64,000 bases of DNA from Methylosarcina fibrata AML-C10 (GTDB lineage: Bacteria; Pseudomonadota; Gammaproteobacteria; Methylococcales; Methylomonadaceae). The notes under the pieces were generated by a model. The model worked only from the letters and a program-made list of their open reading frames with translations. It was not told the origin of the DNA and made no database searches. The stretch covers positions 3,455,450 to 3,519,449 of the forward strand of contig NZ_KB889965.1 of assembly GCF_000372865.1 (NCBI RefSeq), in the 5' to 3' direction. The translations under genes and the position numbers were made by a program. Position 1 is the first letter of the stretch. Every line of letters starts with the position of its first letter. This document shows positions 16,670 to 29,927 of this stretch, in pieces.

Positions 16670-18340
16670 TTAGGGAGAGATCCGGCTAATCCGGGCCAAA
16701 GGTCCCGGAGACAGAGGCGAGAAGGCTTTCAGGTAAGCCTCGAAAGCGTCCGTATCGACGGTTCCGACCAGACGCTGAGTGCCTTCGGTAAATACGGTGA
16801 AATTATCGCCGCCGTCGGCCAGAAAGGAATTGACGGTGACGCGGTAGCTGCGGGCATTGTCGAGGGGCGCGCCCCCAAGCCTGATGTTCGATATTTTACG
16901 GCCTTTGGGCGCAGTCTCGGACCAACTGTAGGAGAACCCCTTCGACACCTGGAGAATGGTCGCCTGTCCGGAGGCCGGATTGTCGAACTGCTGTTCGAGC
17001 ACCGCCTTGATCTGCGCGCCGGTGAGGGTCATCGTCACCAGATTGTCGCCGAACGGAATGACCGCGAACATTTTGCCGTAGTTGACTTCGCCCGGCCGCT
17101 CGCCGCCGGTGGGGGCATACAGCAGATCTGCGCGCAGGCCGCCCGGATTCGTGAAGGCGACCGAGTTCCTGTCCAATCCGGCCGGAGCCGCGGCGTACAA
17201 CTGGCTGTCGGCAATGACGTCGCCCAAAGCGGATTCGCCGGCGGCATTGCGGCGGCGCGTGATGTCCGCAGTGATCGAGCCGATGCTCCGCCTAGCCAGA
17301 GGCGAGGCAATGACCTTGTATTTTTCGATCAGCGCGGTAATGGCGCCGTCTTTCGGAACATCGCGGGTGACGATCGTGTTATTGGCAACGATGCCGACGA
17401 TTTCTCCGGTGCCGCGGTCGAGCGTCAGGTCGATGTCGGTCAGCAAACGCCCGTAGGAGGCCGCGCTCGTCACCAGCTTGTTGCCGAGAACGCAGTTATA
17501 GGCTTTATGGGTATGGCCGCTGATCACCACGTCCACTTCGGGATCCAGACGCTGGACGATGTCGACGATTGCGCCGGAAAGACCCGTGCAGCCGTTGTAA
17601 GGAGCGGGCGCCGGTTGGGCGCCGCCCTCATGGATCAGGACGACGATGGCTTTTATGCTCTGGGTCTTCAATCGAGGCACCAGCGCGTTGACCGTCCCGG
17701 CCTCGTCGAGAAAGTTCAATCCGGCCACGCCCGACGGCGAAACGACGGTCGGCGTGCCCTTCAGCGTCATGCCGATAAAGGCGATTTTTACGCCGTCGAA
17801 AGAGCGGACTTTATAGGCCGGAAACAGCGGGCGGCCGTTGTCCTTCCGGATTACGTTGGCGGCCAGATACTGAAAATCCGCCCCGGCAAAACCGTCGCCG
17901 TCCAGGCAATCGTCCTTGGCATGGCAGCCGCCTTTGTCCATGCGCAGCAATTCCGTCATGCCTTCGTCGAATTCATGGTTGCCGACCGCGTTGAAGTCCA
18001 GGCGCATGCGGTTGAAAGCCTCTATGGTCGGTTCATCGTGAAAGAGCGCGGAAAGCAAAGGACTGGAGCCGATCATGTCGCCCGCCGAAACGAGCACCGT
18101 ATTCGGGTTGAGCGCCCGGAGGCGTTCGATGTGGGTCGCCAGATATTCTCCGCCGCCTGCGTCAACGCTTCCGATACGGCCGGACGATCCTTCCGGCGGC
18201 TCCAGACGGCCGTGGAAATCGTTCAGAGCCAGAATCTGAACGTTCACTTTTCCGGAGTATCCGCAGGAAGCCAGCACAAGCGGCAGAGCCGCAGCACCGA
18301 TCAATCTCATCCAGACGGTAAAAAGTTTCTTGAGTTTCAA
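16670..18340 (-). CDS. 5'-nucleotidase / UshA-family phosphoesterase lipoprotein
   Basis: A 556-residue secreted metallophosphoesterase. An N-terminal signal ends in a lipobox (VLASC). The dimetal site motifs are in order: ALNDFHGRLE, SAGDMIGSS, VGNHEFDEG and VISGHTHKAYNC, followed by a C-terminal 5'-nucleotidase domain (about 330-530) with the GGLRADLLY and YSWSETAPKG regions. The family releases phosphate and nucleosides from extracellular nucleotides (UshA, CpdB); exact substrate is unknown. The start is TTG at 18340, nine bases after AGGAG. No operon partner. Confidence 0.9.
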   Translation of the reverse strand: MKLKKLFTVWMRLIGAAALPLVLASCGYSGKVNVQILALNDFHGRLEPPEGSSGRIGSVDAGGGEYLATHIERLRALNPNTVLVSAGDMIGSSPLLSALFHDEPTIEAFNRMRLDFNAVGNHEFDEGMTELLRMDKGGCHAKDDCLDGDGFAGADFQYLAANVIRKDNGRPLFPAYKVRSFDGVKIAFIGMTLKGTPTVVSPSGVAGLNFLDEAGTVNALVPRLKTQSIKAIVVLIHEGGAQPAPAPYNGCTGLSGAIVDIVQRLDPEVDVVISGHTHKAYNCVLGNKLVTSAASYGRLLTDIDLTLDRGTGEIVGIVANNTIVTRDVPKDGAITALIEKYKVIASPLARRSIGSITADITRRRNAAGESALGDVIADSQLYAAAPAGLDRNSVAFTNPGGLRADLLYAPTGGERPGEVNYGKMFAVIPFGDNLVTMTLTGAQIKAVLEQQFDNPASGQATILQVSKGFSYSWSETAPKGRKISNIRLGGAPLDNARSYRVTVNSFLADGGDNFTVFTEGTQRLVGTVDTDAFEAYLKAFSPLSPGPLARISRISP

Positions 18341-18651
18341 TTGATGTTTCTCCTGTCGCGGCCGAGGCGCTCAACCTGAAATTTTATCATTCCTGGCGAT
18401 CGTCCGGATTCCAAAAGAACGGACTGACCTGGCCGCTTCGAATGACTGTGCGTCGCGGAGCGCTTTCATGCAGGTTTTTTAATTCGGGAAAAGACTTTTC
18501 GATGAAGCGGAAACTCGGGAAACCCGGCATCATCGATACGAAGATAACTGCCAACCCCAAGATGAATCGGATAGAGGCCGGAAATCGTCGGCCCGCCCAT
18601 TGTAAAACCGGGGTTATCTTTTTTAAAAAATTTAGCGTCGAGGTTTCATCC
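18341..18651. other. Intergenic region before the methyltransferase
   Basis: No gene or repeat recognised; the 3' end becomes AT-rich before the promoter candidate. Confidence 0.4.
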
Positions 18652-18681
18652 TTGACAGTGAAATAGAAAAAACTGTACGTT
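18652..18681 (+). promoter_or_regulatory. Candidate promoter of the methyltransferase gene
   Basis: Consensus -35 TTGACA (18652-18657), 18-bp spacer and a weak -10 TACGTT (18676-18681), about 45 bp ahead of the TTG start. Confidence 0.4.
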
Positions 18682-18726
18682 AAACGGATCCATTTGATCG
18701 GTTATGGCGTACTAAGGAGCCTTCTA

Positions 18727-20214
18727 TTGTTGTCAACAGTTGAGCAAAAGAGGCTGCAACTTTCCAAGAACACCGAAGCAGAAAAAAAATCTCGATTCGG
18801 TCAGTTCCTGACACCTGAAAGGACGGCGGCATTCATGGCCAGCCTTTTTCCCGATGGAACCGGGCATTGCCGCTTATTGGACGCCGGAGCCGGAATCGGG
18901 TCGCTGTCGGCCGCTTTTCTAGACAGGTGGAGATCAGGCGGGTTTCATTTTCAGCGGGTGGAAACGGATGCGTTTGAGCTTGATCCGGCCTTGATCCCTT
19001 ATTTGTCAAATACGCTTGAGAAATATAATCATAAAGGCGATTTTGCCGCTCATATCCATGAAGAAGACTTTATTCAGACGGCCGTGGAATCGCTTTCCGG
19101 TGATTTATTTTCATTAAAAGCTCTTGGCAGTTATACTCACGCGATCCTTAATCCGCCCTACAAGAAGATCAACAGTAATTCAGCTTACCGGCTTGCATTG
19201 CGTCGGGTCGGTATTGAGACAGTCAATCTTTACTCCGCCTTTGTGGCACTGGCTGTAGCTCTCGCGGCACCGAGAGGACAGATCGTAGCCATCGTCCCGC
19301 GCAGTTTCTGCAACGGTCCGTATTACCGTCCGTTCCGAAACTTTATTCTTGAGCGCGCGGCCGTCCGCCACCTGCACCTGTTCGGGTCGCGCACCAAAGC
19401 ATTCAAAGATGACGAGGTGCTGCAGGAGAACATCATTATCCGTCTTGAGTGCGGCAGTCTGCAGGGACTGGTGACGGTTTCGACTTCGACCGACGATACC
19501 TTTTACGACCTTACTTACCATGAACACCCGTTCGACAGAATCGTATGCCCGGATGATCCGGCGCGATTCATTCACGTGCCCACGTCGCCCGAGAAGAGTG
19601 CCATTGAACTGTCACCGGCGATCCGCTATACGCTAGCCGACCTTGGCGTTCACGTGTCGACCGGTCCTGTGGTGGATTTCCGATTAAAAGAGCACCTGCG
19701 CGACATGCCGGAACCAGGCGCGGTTCCCTTGCTGTACCCCGGCCATTTCAGCGGTGGCGGCAGCACATGGCCTATCAAAGGCATGAAAAAGCCCAACGCC
19801 ATCATGCGCAACGCGGATACTGAAAAGTGGTTTTTTCCGATGGGCTTCTATTGTGTGGTGCGGCGTTTCTCGTCGAAGGAAGAGCAACGTCGCGTCGTAG
19901 CAAGCGTGGTCGAGCCTCGCGCTTTCGCTCACATCCCTGTGCTTGGCTTCGAGAATCATCTGAACGTATTTCACATAAACAAGCATGGCTTGCCTGAAGC
20001 CATGGCACGAGGATTGGCCGTATTTCTGAACTCGACAGCCGTCGACGAGAATTTTCGGCGATTCAGCGGACACACCCAGGTGAATGCAACCGACCTCAAA
20101 CTGATGAAATACCCGAGCCGAGACGCTCTGATCCGGCTGGGCGAATGGGCCATGCAGCAAGAAGAACTCACGCAGATCATGATGGACGCCAAGCTGGGAA
20201 GCCTGACCGGATGA
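18727..20214 (+). CDS. PstI/BsuBI-like N6-adenine DNA methyltransferase
   Basis: 495 residues from the TTG at 18727, chosen because AAGGAG ends seven bases before it. Motifs of an N6-adenine methyltransferase are in order: GQFLTP, the AdoMet loop LLDAGAGIGSLSAAF, and catalytic NPPYKKI. The downstream, four-base-overlapping partner is a PstI/BsuBI-type endonuclease, so the enzyme probably protects CTGCAG; recognition is inferred from the family. Base composition around this pair is slightly lower in GC than the neighbouring nucleotidase, consistent with acquired DNA. Since the partner is broken, this may now act as an orphan methyltransferase. Confidence 0.88.
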   Translation: MLSTVEQKRLQLSKNTEAEKKSRFGQFLTPERTAAFMASLFPDGTGHCRLLDAGAGIGSLSAAFLDRWRSGGFHFQRVETDAFELDPALIPYLSNTLEKYNHKGDFAAHIHEEDFIQTAVESLSGDLFSLKALGSYTHAILNPPYKKINSNSAYRLALRRVGIETVNLYSAFVALAVALAAPRGQIVAIVPRSFCNGPYYRPFRNFILERAAVRHLHLFGSRTKAFKDDEVLQENIIIRLECGSLQGLVTVSTSTDDTFYDLTYHEHPFDRIVCPDDPARFIHVPTSPEKSAIELSPAIRYTLADLGVHVSTGPVVDFRLKEHLRDMPEPGAVPLLYPGHFSGGGSTWPIKGMKKPNAIMRNADTEKWFFPMGFYCVVRRFSSKEEQRRVVASVVEPRAFAHIPVLGFENHLNVFHINKHGLPEAMARGLAVFLNSTAVDENFRRFSGHTQVNATDLKLMKYPSRDALIRLGEWAMQQEELTQIMMDAKLGSLTG

Positions 20215-21163
20215 ACAATAAAAACGACCATATCAAGGCCGCGCAGCAGATCATTATCTCCTTGGGCCTGACACGGGCGCAGCAGAACGAACGTTCCGCC
20301 CTGTGTCTGCTGGCTTTGTTGAATCTCAAACCGGGCAAGTCATGGGCTGACGCAGAGAATCCGCTTATGGGCATCACGCCCATTAGGACTGGGCGAGAGA
20401 TTATTACGGCAAGGAGTATGCACCGAATACTCGTGAAACGATTCGGCGGCAGACCATGCATCAATTTTGTGATGCGGGCATTGTGCTTTACAATCCTGAC
20501 AAGCCCAACCGTCCCGTCAACAGCCCCAAGGCCGTTTATCAGATCGAACTCGCCGCCCTGGCCGTGCTGCGCACTTTCGGCACGACGCATTGGCACAGCT
20601 ATCTCACCGGCTACCTGGCCGAACGGGAAACGCTAATCGCTCGCTATGCCAAGGAACGCGAGCAGAACCGTATTCCGGTTGAGATCGCTCCGGGCAAGCA
20701 TATTACTCTTAGTCCAGGCGAACATAGCGAGCTGATCCGGGACATTATCGAAGATTTCGCTTCGCGCTTCGCTCCGGGCAGTATGCTGATCTATGCCGGG
20801 GATACGGGCGATAAATGGGGTTATTTCGATGCCGCCCTGCTGGCCGGGTTGGGCGTCGAAGTCGATTCCCACGGTAAGATGCCGGATGTCGTGTTACTGT
20901 ATACCGAGAAAAATTGGTTGCTATTGGTGGAATCCGTCACCAGCCACGGACCGGTCGATGGCAAACGTCATGCCGAACTTGCCAGGCTGTTTGCAGGGTC
21001 GAGCGCCGGCCTGGTTTATGTCACCGCCTTCCCGAATCGGGCAGTCATGAGCCGAACTCTTTCCGAAATCGCTTGGGAAACTGAAGTATGGATGGCTGAC
21101 GCTCCGTCGCATCTGATTCACTTCAATGGGGAGCGCTTTCTTGGGCCCTATCATGCGCCCTGA
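20211..21163 (+). pseudogene. PstI/BsuBI-like type II restriction endonuclease, frameshifted
   Basis: Begins at ATG 20211 overlapping the methyltransferase stop (ATGA). The first frame reads the helical N-terminal domain up to PLMGITPI and then derails. The next frame, from 20387, reads DWARDYYGKEYAPNTRETIR and continues through the catalytic domain to 21163 (YAGDTGDKWGYFD, then MPDVVLLYTEKNW with the Glu in LLLVESVTSHGPVDGKRH). A single T missing after 20385 (ATTA-GGACTGG instead of ATTATGGACTGG) explains it. Restored, the protein would be about 317 residues, close to PstI. Either restriction activity is lost or the assembly has an error here. Confidence 0.88.
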
Positions 21164-21239
21164 TATGCAGGAGCTTTCTCCCCTTCCGACAGAGGATGAA
21201 AATTTCTCCAGTCCGCTAGTCCGATTGCCTTGAGACCGG

Positions 21240-22058
21240 CTAAAAAGCGCCGGTCTTTACCGATTTCCCGCCCGACGACAGCGCCAGTATTTCGCGGGAG
21301 ATCAGCGAATAAAGCTCGGGAGTCCAGGGCGGGAGGTCTTCGGAGTCGACCTGGAGCGGATAGACCCTGGGATCGTGCGGGGCGATCACGACTTTCACGT
21401 TTTCGGCACCCACTTGCGCGGCGAGCACGAACAGTTCTTCTATCGCTTCGTCGCCCATGGCCAGGCAACCGACGGATGCGGCTTTACCGTGGATGAAAAT
21501 ATCCGAACCGGGATTGGCGCGTCTCTCCTGCCAGGCATGAAGGAGGTCGAATTCGTTGGGATAATTCAGTTTGATCGATAAATGATAATGACTGTTCGGA
21601 TTCAGTCCCGCGATACGGTAAACCCCTTCCGGCACCTGCCGATCGCCCTGGCGCAATTTGGGGCCGGCCTCGCCGCTGGCGGCCAGGATGTAGTAGTCAC
21701 GGATGAGTTGAAAATTGCCGTTGTCTCTGGCCCACAATTCCAGCTTCTTTTCCTGTTTCAAGGCGATGAAAACGACTTCTTTCGGAGGATAGGAGACCTC
21801 GGCCTCGGCGAAATAATAGCCGAGTTTATCTTTCACTCGTTCGCCGTACACTTGCAGAGTATCCTGCACGGTCCATTGACCGGGCGGCGGCGGAAGGTAA
21901 TACATCTTCCGGTCGCTCTGAGCCTGGAGCGGAGGCTGGATCCGGGGTTTGAGAGCGGCGGGACGGCCGGCCGTAGCGGTGACGGGTTTGTGCCCGGAGC
22001 AGGCGCCGAGCAATCCCGTCAAGGCCAGGCCGGCAATAATTCTGGCTGTCGATTTCAT
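21240..22058 (-). CDS. L,D-transpeptidase (YkuD/YafK-type) lipoprotein
   Basis: 272 residues from the ATG at 22058, selected because it starts a clear lipoprotein signal (MKSTARIIAGLALTGLLGAC, C20); an ATG eleven codons upstream lies outside the signal. The C-terminal catalytic domain has the YkuD motif FIHGKAASVGCLAMGDEAIE, with catalytic Cys and His. Such enzymes make 3-3 peptidoglycan cross-links, attach lipoproteins to the wall or cleave such links; the YafK-like DYYILAASGEAGPK block places it near that branch. It converges with the endonuclease gene 76 bp away. Confidence 0.87.
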   Translation of the reverse strand: MKSTARIIAGLALTGLLGACSGHKPVTATAGRPAALKPRIQPPLQAQSDRKMYYLPPPPGQWTVQDTLQVYGERVKDKLGYYFAEAEVSYPPKEVVFIALKQEKKLELWARDNGNFQLIRDYYILAASGEAGPKLRQGDRQVPEGVYRIAGLNPNSHYHLSIKLNYPNEFDLLHAWQERRANPGSDIFIHGKAASVGCLAMGDEAIEELFVLAAQVGAENVKVVIAPHDPRVYPLQVDSEDLPPWTPELYSLISREILALSSGGKSVKTGAF

Positions 22059-22309
22059 AATAGGCACTGGAAATGAAACGGAAACCGGCATAGTTTAGGT
22101 AAAATCCTCCCGTGTCTGCAAGTTCGAGGGCTTTCGCAAGGGCGGTGGAATGGGCTGCTCATCGTCTTGAACGAAAAGTATGGAACTTGAGCTTTGACGA
22201 GTTCCGGCCAATTTGAAAAATCAATGCGACGCGAACCGATCGACTGCGAAATGCCCGTTTTCAGAAGCTTGAAATTAAATTTTTCAGGATGACTCAAAAG
22301 ACCGGCGGT

Positions 22310-22600
22310 TCAGACGATATGTTCCCAGTCTATTTTGCCGGGCATCGGGCGTTCGGTCTCCGCTCCGGTGTCCGGGGGCGCTACCGCCTCCGGACATTGT
22401 TCGATAGGTTTCGTCTCGTTGACCAGATAATTTTTGGCGTCGCCGGCATCTTTTGCCTGGGCTTGTCTTGCGGCCTCCAGATCGGGATAGCGGGCCTTGC
22501 CGACGACGCCCCACAAGGCAAGAATCATCAGCATCATCGACAACAAAGGCGCAGACACCATTACAAATTTGATGAGCCCGAACATCAGCCGTCTAGTCAC
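22310..22600 (-). CDS. Small membrane protein, copy 1
   Basis: 96 residues from the GTG at 22600, seven bases after GGAGGG. It has one hydrophobic segment (about 9-31, including SAPLLSMMLMILALWGVVGK) and a hydrophilic C-terminal tail with a single Cys (EQCPEAVAPPDTG) ending IDWEHIV. Family not recognised. It is about 90% identical at DNA level to the gene at 24606-24983; the two flank the ABC protein gene on the opposite strand. This copy lacks the longer N-terminus of the other. Confidence 0.65.
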   Translation of the reverse strand: MTRRLMFGLIKFVMVSAPLLSMMLMILALWGVVGKARYPDLEAARQAQAKDAGDAKNYLVNETKPIEQCPEAVAPPDTGAETERPMPGKIDWEHIV

Positions 22601-22832
22601 GATTACACCCTCCTGCAAGCCTGTAGATCATTACAACCCGAACGAGGCAAAAAAATCAAGTGCGGATACCGAAAATCTCCAATAATTAACAAGAATGCGT
22701 CCACAAGAAAATTCAACGTCTGTTTGTACATAGAGTAAGCTTAATCCAATTTCCATGAATTTGTTCATAATTGCAAAATGAAGGGGGTTTTTAGAGCAAT
22801 CCCCGAACTGCCTTGTTTCCGAAAAGTAGGTA

Positions 22833-24530
22833 TTGATGAGTCACAACGAAAATTTTTTTATTAAATTCATGAAGCTGGGCGGCCCTTACTGGAGTTCCAA
22901 AAACAGGCTGATCATCTGGTTGGAGACGATCCTGCTGGTCGCACTGACGGTGATGCAGATCAAGCTGGCCGTCTACATTACCCAATGGAATGCCGCTCTG
23001 TTCGACGCCATAGAACAACGATCGATGGCGGGGGTAAAAACCCAGGCTGTCGTATTGATCCTGATCTTCATCGGCAGCATAGCGATCACTACCGTCCATT
23101 TAATCGTCAAACGGCGCCTGTTGATCGGCTGGCGGACCTGGCTGACCGAAAAAGTCATCGCCAAATGGATTCAGCAGGGCCGCCACTATCAGATCACTCT
23201 CCTGTCCCACAATGACCACGACAATCCGGACGGCCGCATCGCGGAAGACATTCGTATTGCAATCGATGATGCCATCGCGTTGAGTCATTCTCTGTTTTAC
23301 TGTTTACTGATGCTGGCGAGTTTCACCCGGATTCTTTGGGATATTTCCGGAAGGGTGGTGTTCGAGTTCGGCAGCGTTTCGGTTCAGGTAATAGGATATC
23401 TGGTCTGGATTTCGATCTGCTACTCGATCTGCGCTTCGATTCTGGGCTGGTGGATGGGGAAACCGATGACTTCGGCCACTCACACAAGACAGACCCAGGA
23501 GGCCAATTTCCGGCACGATCTGATCGATATTCAAAACAACTCCCAGGCCATTGCCTTGATTCGGGGCGAGAGCAACGAACAGGAACGGCTGCTGGATTCG
23601 TTTCGCGCGGTGATCGGATCCTTTGCCGAAGAAACGCGCGCCTGGATTCGCATTCAGTTCTTCAGCTCCGGCTACTCGGTCGCCTCCATGGCCTTGCCGG
23701 TTTTGGTCGCCTCGCCTCGTTATGTTGCCGGAGCCATTTCCCTGGGGGTATTGATCCAGTCCGTCCAGGCTTTTCAGCACATGGTTTCCGCCTTGTCGTG
23801 GCCGGTCGACAACATGGCCACGATCGCCAAATGGCGTACCTCGGTCGAACGGGTCTTGGGCCTCATGAATGCGCTGGATCATCTGGAGCATGACATTTCC
23901 CACCTGAATTCCCATCAGATCCGGGTGCAGGAAGCCGAGGTGGCGGCGCTCAGGTTTACTGGCGTCAGACTGGAAGGTCTGGAAGGCGAGCCGCTTTCGA
24001 GCATGGTCAACCATGAAATCAAAGCGGGCGAGCATGTGCTGATTTCCGATCAGGCCAACAACGGCGCCAAGTTGTTTAAGGCGATTGCCGGCCTATGGCC
24101 CTGGGGCTCCGGCCGGATTGAAGTGCCGGCGGGCCAGGCGACGTTCTTTATGCCGCCCAAGCCTTATCTCCCGGCTAAATCGTTATTGGAAGCCATTTGC
24201 TATCCGAAACACAAAGCGGCGTTCGATCAGACCGAGGTGGAGAAAAAACTCGAACAGGTCGGCCAACAAGCCCTCGTCAATCAGTTGAGCCGGGTCGATG
24301 CCTGGGAAGACGTGCTGTCGAACGAGCAGCAGCAGTATCTGGGCCTGGTGCGCGCGTTATTGCATCGGCCGCAATGGATTTTCGTTCAGGAAGCCCTCGA
24401 TTCGCTGCCGCCCGACGACGAAGCCAGGATGCTCAGGTTATTGGCCCACGAATTGCCGCACGCGGGCATTCTGACGATCACTCATCAGCCGTCGGCCCAG
24501 GCTTTTCATCAACGGAAATTAAAGGTGTAG
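22833..24530 (+). CDS. YddA/SbmA-like ABC membrane protein with degenerate ATPase domain
   Basis: 565 residues. The N-terminal part (about 1-330) is the ABC_membrane_2/SbmA-BacA type transmembrane domain, including the SWPVDNMATIAKWRTSVERV helix typical of this family. The C-terminal part aligns with an ABC ATPase but its catalytic motifs are ruined: Walker A reads SDQANNGAK instead of GxSGxGKS/T, the signature reads LSNEQQQ instead of LSGGQ, and Walker B reads WIFVQEALDSL with the Asp replaced by Gln. The IAGLWPWGSG segment and a switch His (TITHQ) remain. SbmA itself lacks an ATPase and is driven by the proton gradient, so this may be a proton-driven peptide importer with a vestigial domain. 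Confidence 0.8.
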   Translation: MMSHNENFFIKFMKLGGPYWSSKNRLIIWLETILLVALTVMQIKLAVYITQWNAALFDAIEQRSMAGVKTQAVVLILIFIGSIAITTVHLIVKRRLLIGWRTWLTEKVIAKWIQQGRHYQITLLSHNDHDNPDGRIAEDIRIAIDDAIALSHSLFYCLLMLASFTRILWDISGRVVFEFGSVSVQVIGYLVWISICYSICASILGWWMGKPMTSATHTRQTQEANFRHDLIDIQNNSQAIALIRGESNEQERLLDSFRAVIGSFAEETRAWIRIQFFSSGYSVASMALPVLVASPRYVAGAISLGVLIQSVQAFQHMVSALSWPVDNMATIAKWRTSVERVLGLMNALDHLEHDISHLNSHQIRVQEAEVAALRFTGVRLEGLEGEPLSSMVNHEIKAGEHVLISDQANNGAKLFKAIAGLWPWGSGRIEVPAGQATFFMPPKPYLPAKSLLEAICYPKHKAAFDQTEVEKKLEQVGQQALVNQLSRVDAWEDVLSNEQQQYLGLVRALLHRPQWIFVQEALDSLPPDDEARMLRLLAHELPHAGILTITHQPSAQAFHQRKLKV

Positions 24531-24605
24531 ATGGCAGGGCCGAGACCTGTCCGTAAGCGCATTAAAGTGGAGTCTTTTTCAGGATCGGCTCAAGAGGCCG
24601 ATCGT

Positions 24606-24983
24606 TCAGACCGCATGCGCCCAATCTATTTTGCCGGGCATCGGGCGCTCGGTCTCCGCTCCGGTATCCGGGGGCGCTACCGCCTCCGGACATTGTTCGA
24701 CAGGTTTCGTCTCGTTGACCAGATAATTCTTGGCGTCGCCGACATCCCTCGCCTGGGCTTGTCTTGCGGCCTCCAGATCGGGATAGCTGGCCTTGCCGAC
24801 GACGCCCCACAAGGCAAGAATCATCAGCATCATCGATAACAAGGGGGTGGACACTATCAAGCATTTGATGAGCCCGGACAAGAATTGTCCGGCCAGGACT
24901 GCCGCTTGCCGTGCCGGCGGCGTGCTCGCACCCGCGGGTAGTTTAGGAGAAGAGAAGACGGCATCGTGTATTTCAGTGTTCAT
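24606..24983 (-). CDS. Small membrane protein, copy 2
   Basis: 125 residues from the ATG at 24983, preceded by CGGAGA; the frame runs open further upstream without an RBS. The N-terminus (about 1-40) is unique and rich in Ala/Pro, then a hydrophobic segment and a tail nearly identical to copy 1 (GKASYPDLEAARQAQA, EQCPEAVAPPDTGAETERP). Family not recognised. Probably the parental copy, because it has the longer N-terminus and a better RBS. Confidence 0.68.
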   Translation of the reverse strand: MNTEIHDAVFSSPKLPAGASTPPARQAAVLAGQFLSGLIKCLIVSTPLLSMMLMILALWGVVGKASYPDLEAARQAQARDVGDAKNYLVNETKPVEQCPEAVAPPDTGAETERPMPGKIDWAHAV

Positions 24984-25650
24984 TGTTGTCTCCGTGAAAT
25001 GATTTATCATCCAACCGGATACAGATCGCCAATCTTCCGGAAACTCTCGGTCGAATCGCATCTTCTTTCGAAGGAGAGAACTTAATCGAAGTTTTCTTGA
25101 ATTTTGTTCAAAATTTCTCTTCCGGCCTTCTTTGCAGGACAGTCATTCTTCATTATCAACTTCGATTAAAGAAAATGCCCTTCAAGAGGCTCCGATATTG
25201 GCAAAACATCCGGCTTATCATAAACGACCTCTTTATCTGTCACTCCTCCCTCCTATGATTCGCTCATACGATTCCGGCGCTCAATCGGCAAAGAAGAATT
25301 CTGCCTCAAGCAGCAATCCTGTTTTATGCCATTGATTCTGCCCGGCGTATTTAGTTTCCTGGCAAATACCATAACAAACAATCGATGGGATTAAAATTGT
25401 ACCTAAGTACTAGAGCTTGCCGCCGATCGATGCGGACGCTTTCGAACTCCTGCGGCTAACGGCGATGGAACCGATGCGGTCTCCGGGCAATCTGAATCGG
25501 TATCTCGCTGACGAAACCCGGTGAGGCAAGGTTTGTGTCCGGTTCGAGCCGGCGTACCGGACTGGGATCCGTGCCGATGAACGAATTCCTCATCTCGGGT
25601 TTCCGGCTAAAAAATGTTCCGAAACCGACTTTGAACTTAAGGAAAATGCC
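24984..25650. other. Intergenic region with a 12-bp inverted repeat
   Basis: No convincing gene. TTAATCGAAGTT (25082-25093) and AACTTCGATTAA (25158-25169) form a perfect inverted repeat 64 bases apart; its role is unknown. Confidence 0.45.
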
Positions 25651-26049
25651 ATGGCCGCCCCACTGAGTGAATCGCAGCTCAAAATATTCAAGAGAAAGCT
25701 GAAGGATCGTTTCATGGCGTTACGGCGGGAAATCAGCGCCGAGCTGCTGCGCTCCGATAAAGAAAAATATGCCGATCTGGCCGGCCGGGTGCACGATCCG
25801 GGCGACGAATCCCTGGCCGACCTGCTGGTGGATCTCAAACTGGCTTTCGTCGGCCGCCATGTTCAGGAAATCCGGGACATCGATGCCGCCTTGATCCGCA
25901 TCGCCGAAAGAAGTTACGGCTCTTGCTGCGATTGCGGGCAACCCATCGGCATCGAACGCTTGATGGCCTACCCCACGGCCCGGCGCTGCCTCATTTGCCA
26001 GAATGTACATGAACGCACTTTTGCTCACGGCAATCAGCCGACGTTGTGA
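25651..26049 (+). CDS. DksA/TraR-family C4 zinc-finger protein
   Basis: 132 residues. A helical N-terminal hairpin (about 5-85) is followed by a C4 zinc finger, CCDCGQPIGIERL...RRCLICQ. Members bind the RNA polymerase secondary channel and alter transcription initiation, often with ppGpp. This one lacks the DxxDxA coiled-coil tip of DksA, and is closer to the short TraR-like proteins in size. RBS AAGGAAAATG precedes the ATG. Monocistronic; it converges with the 5-oxoprolinase gene. Confidence 0.85.
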   Translation: MAAPLSESQLKIFKRKLKDRFMALRREISAELLRSDKEKYADLAGRVHDPGDESLADLLVDLKLAFVGRHVQEIRDIDAALIRIAERSYGSCCDCGQPIGIERLMAYPTARRCLICQNVHERTFAHGNQPTL

Positions 26050-26116
26050 AAACGGTTAACGAGGCGGCGAACTCCGGCCAGATGTCTTGCCGAAGTCGGG
26101 CCAGGCAAGGGTCGGT

Positions 26117-29725
<3,609 letters not shown>

Positions 29726-29729
29726 CCGC

Positions 29730-29927
29730 TTACAGGTCCTGCCGGCTATTGTCCTGAAGCGCGGGCCAGTGCGCGAAAGCGAATATCCAGATCATCACGA
29801 CGTTGACGACAGGAACCATCAGCACCAGTGTCCACCAGCCGTTGAAGCCGGCCTTTTCGAGAATGCGGAAACCCAGCCACAGGCAGAACGCCACGTAGAA
29901 CGGCAGCAAAATATAAAACAGCGTCAT
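29730..29927 (-). CDS. Small two-helix membrane protein
   Basis: 65 residues with two hydrophobic segments (about 3-22 and 32-53) around [20 protein letters not shown]. Family not recognised with certainty; such short proteins are common and uncharacterised. It overlaps the gene before it by four bases (ATGA) and ends four bases before the 5-oxoprolinase start, so it belongs to that operon. Confidence 0.65.
   Translation of the reverse strand: MTLFYILLPFYVAFCLWLGFRILEKAGFNGWWTLVLMVPVVNVVMIWIFAFAHWPALQDNSRQDL

Noticed and set aside
18442-18666. 74-codon frame before the methyltransferase
   Set aside because: It runs into the promoter candidate and has no recognisable features.
25526-25550. 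tRNA-like GGTTCGAGCC segment
   Set aside because: No acceptor, D or anticodon arms can be built around it; chance T-loop match.
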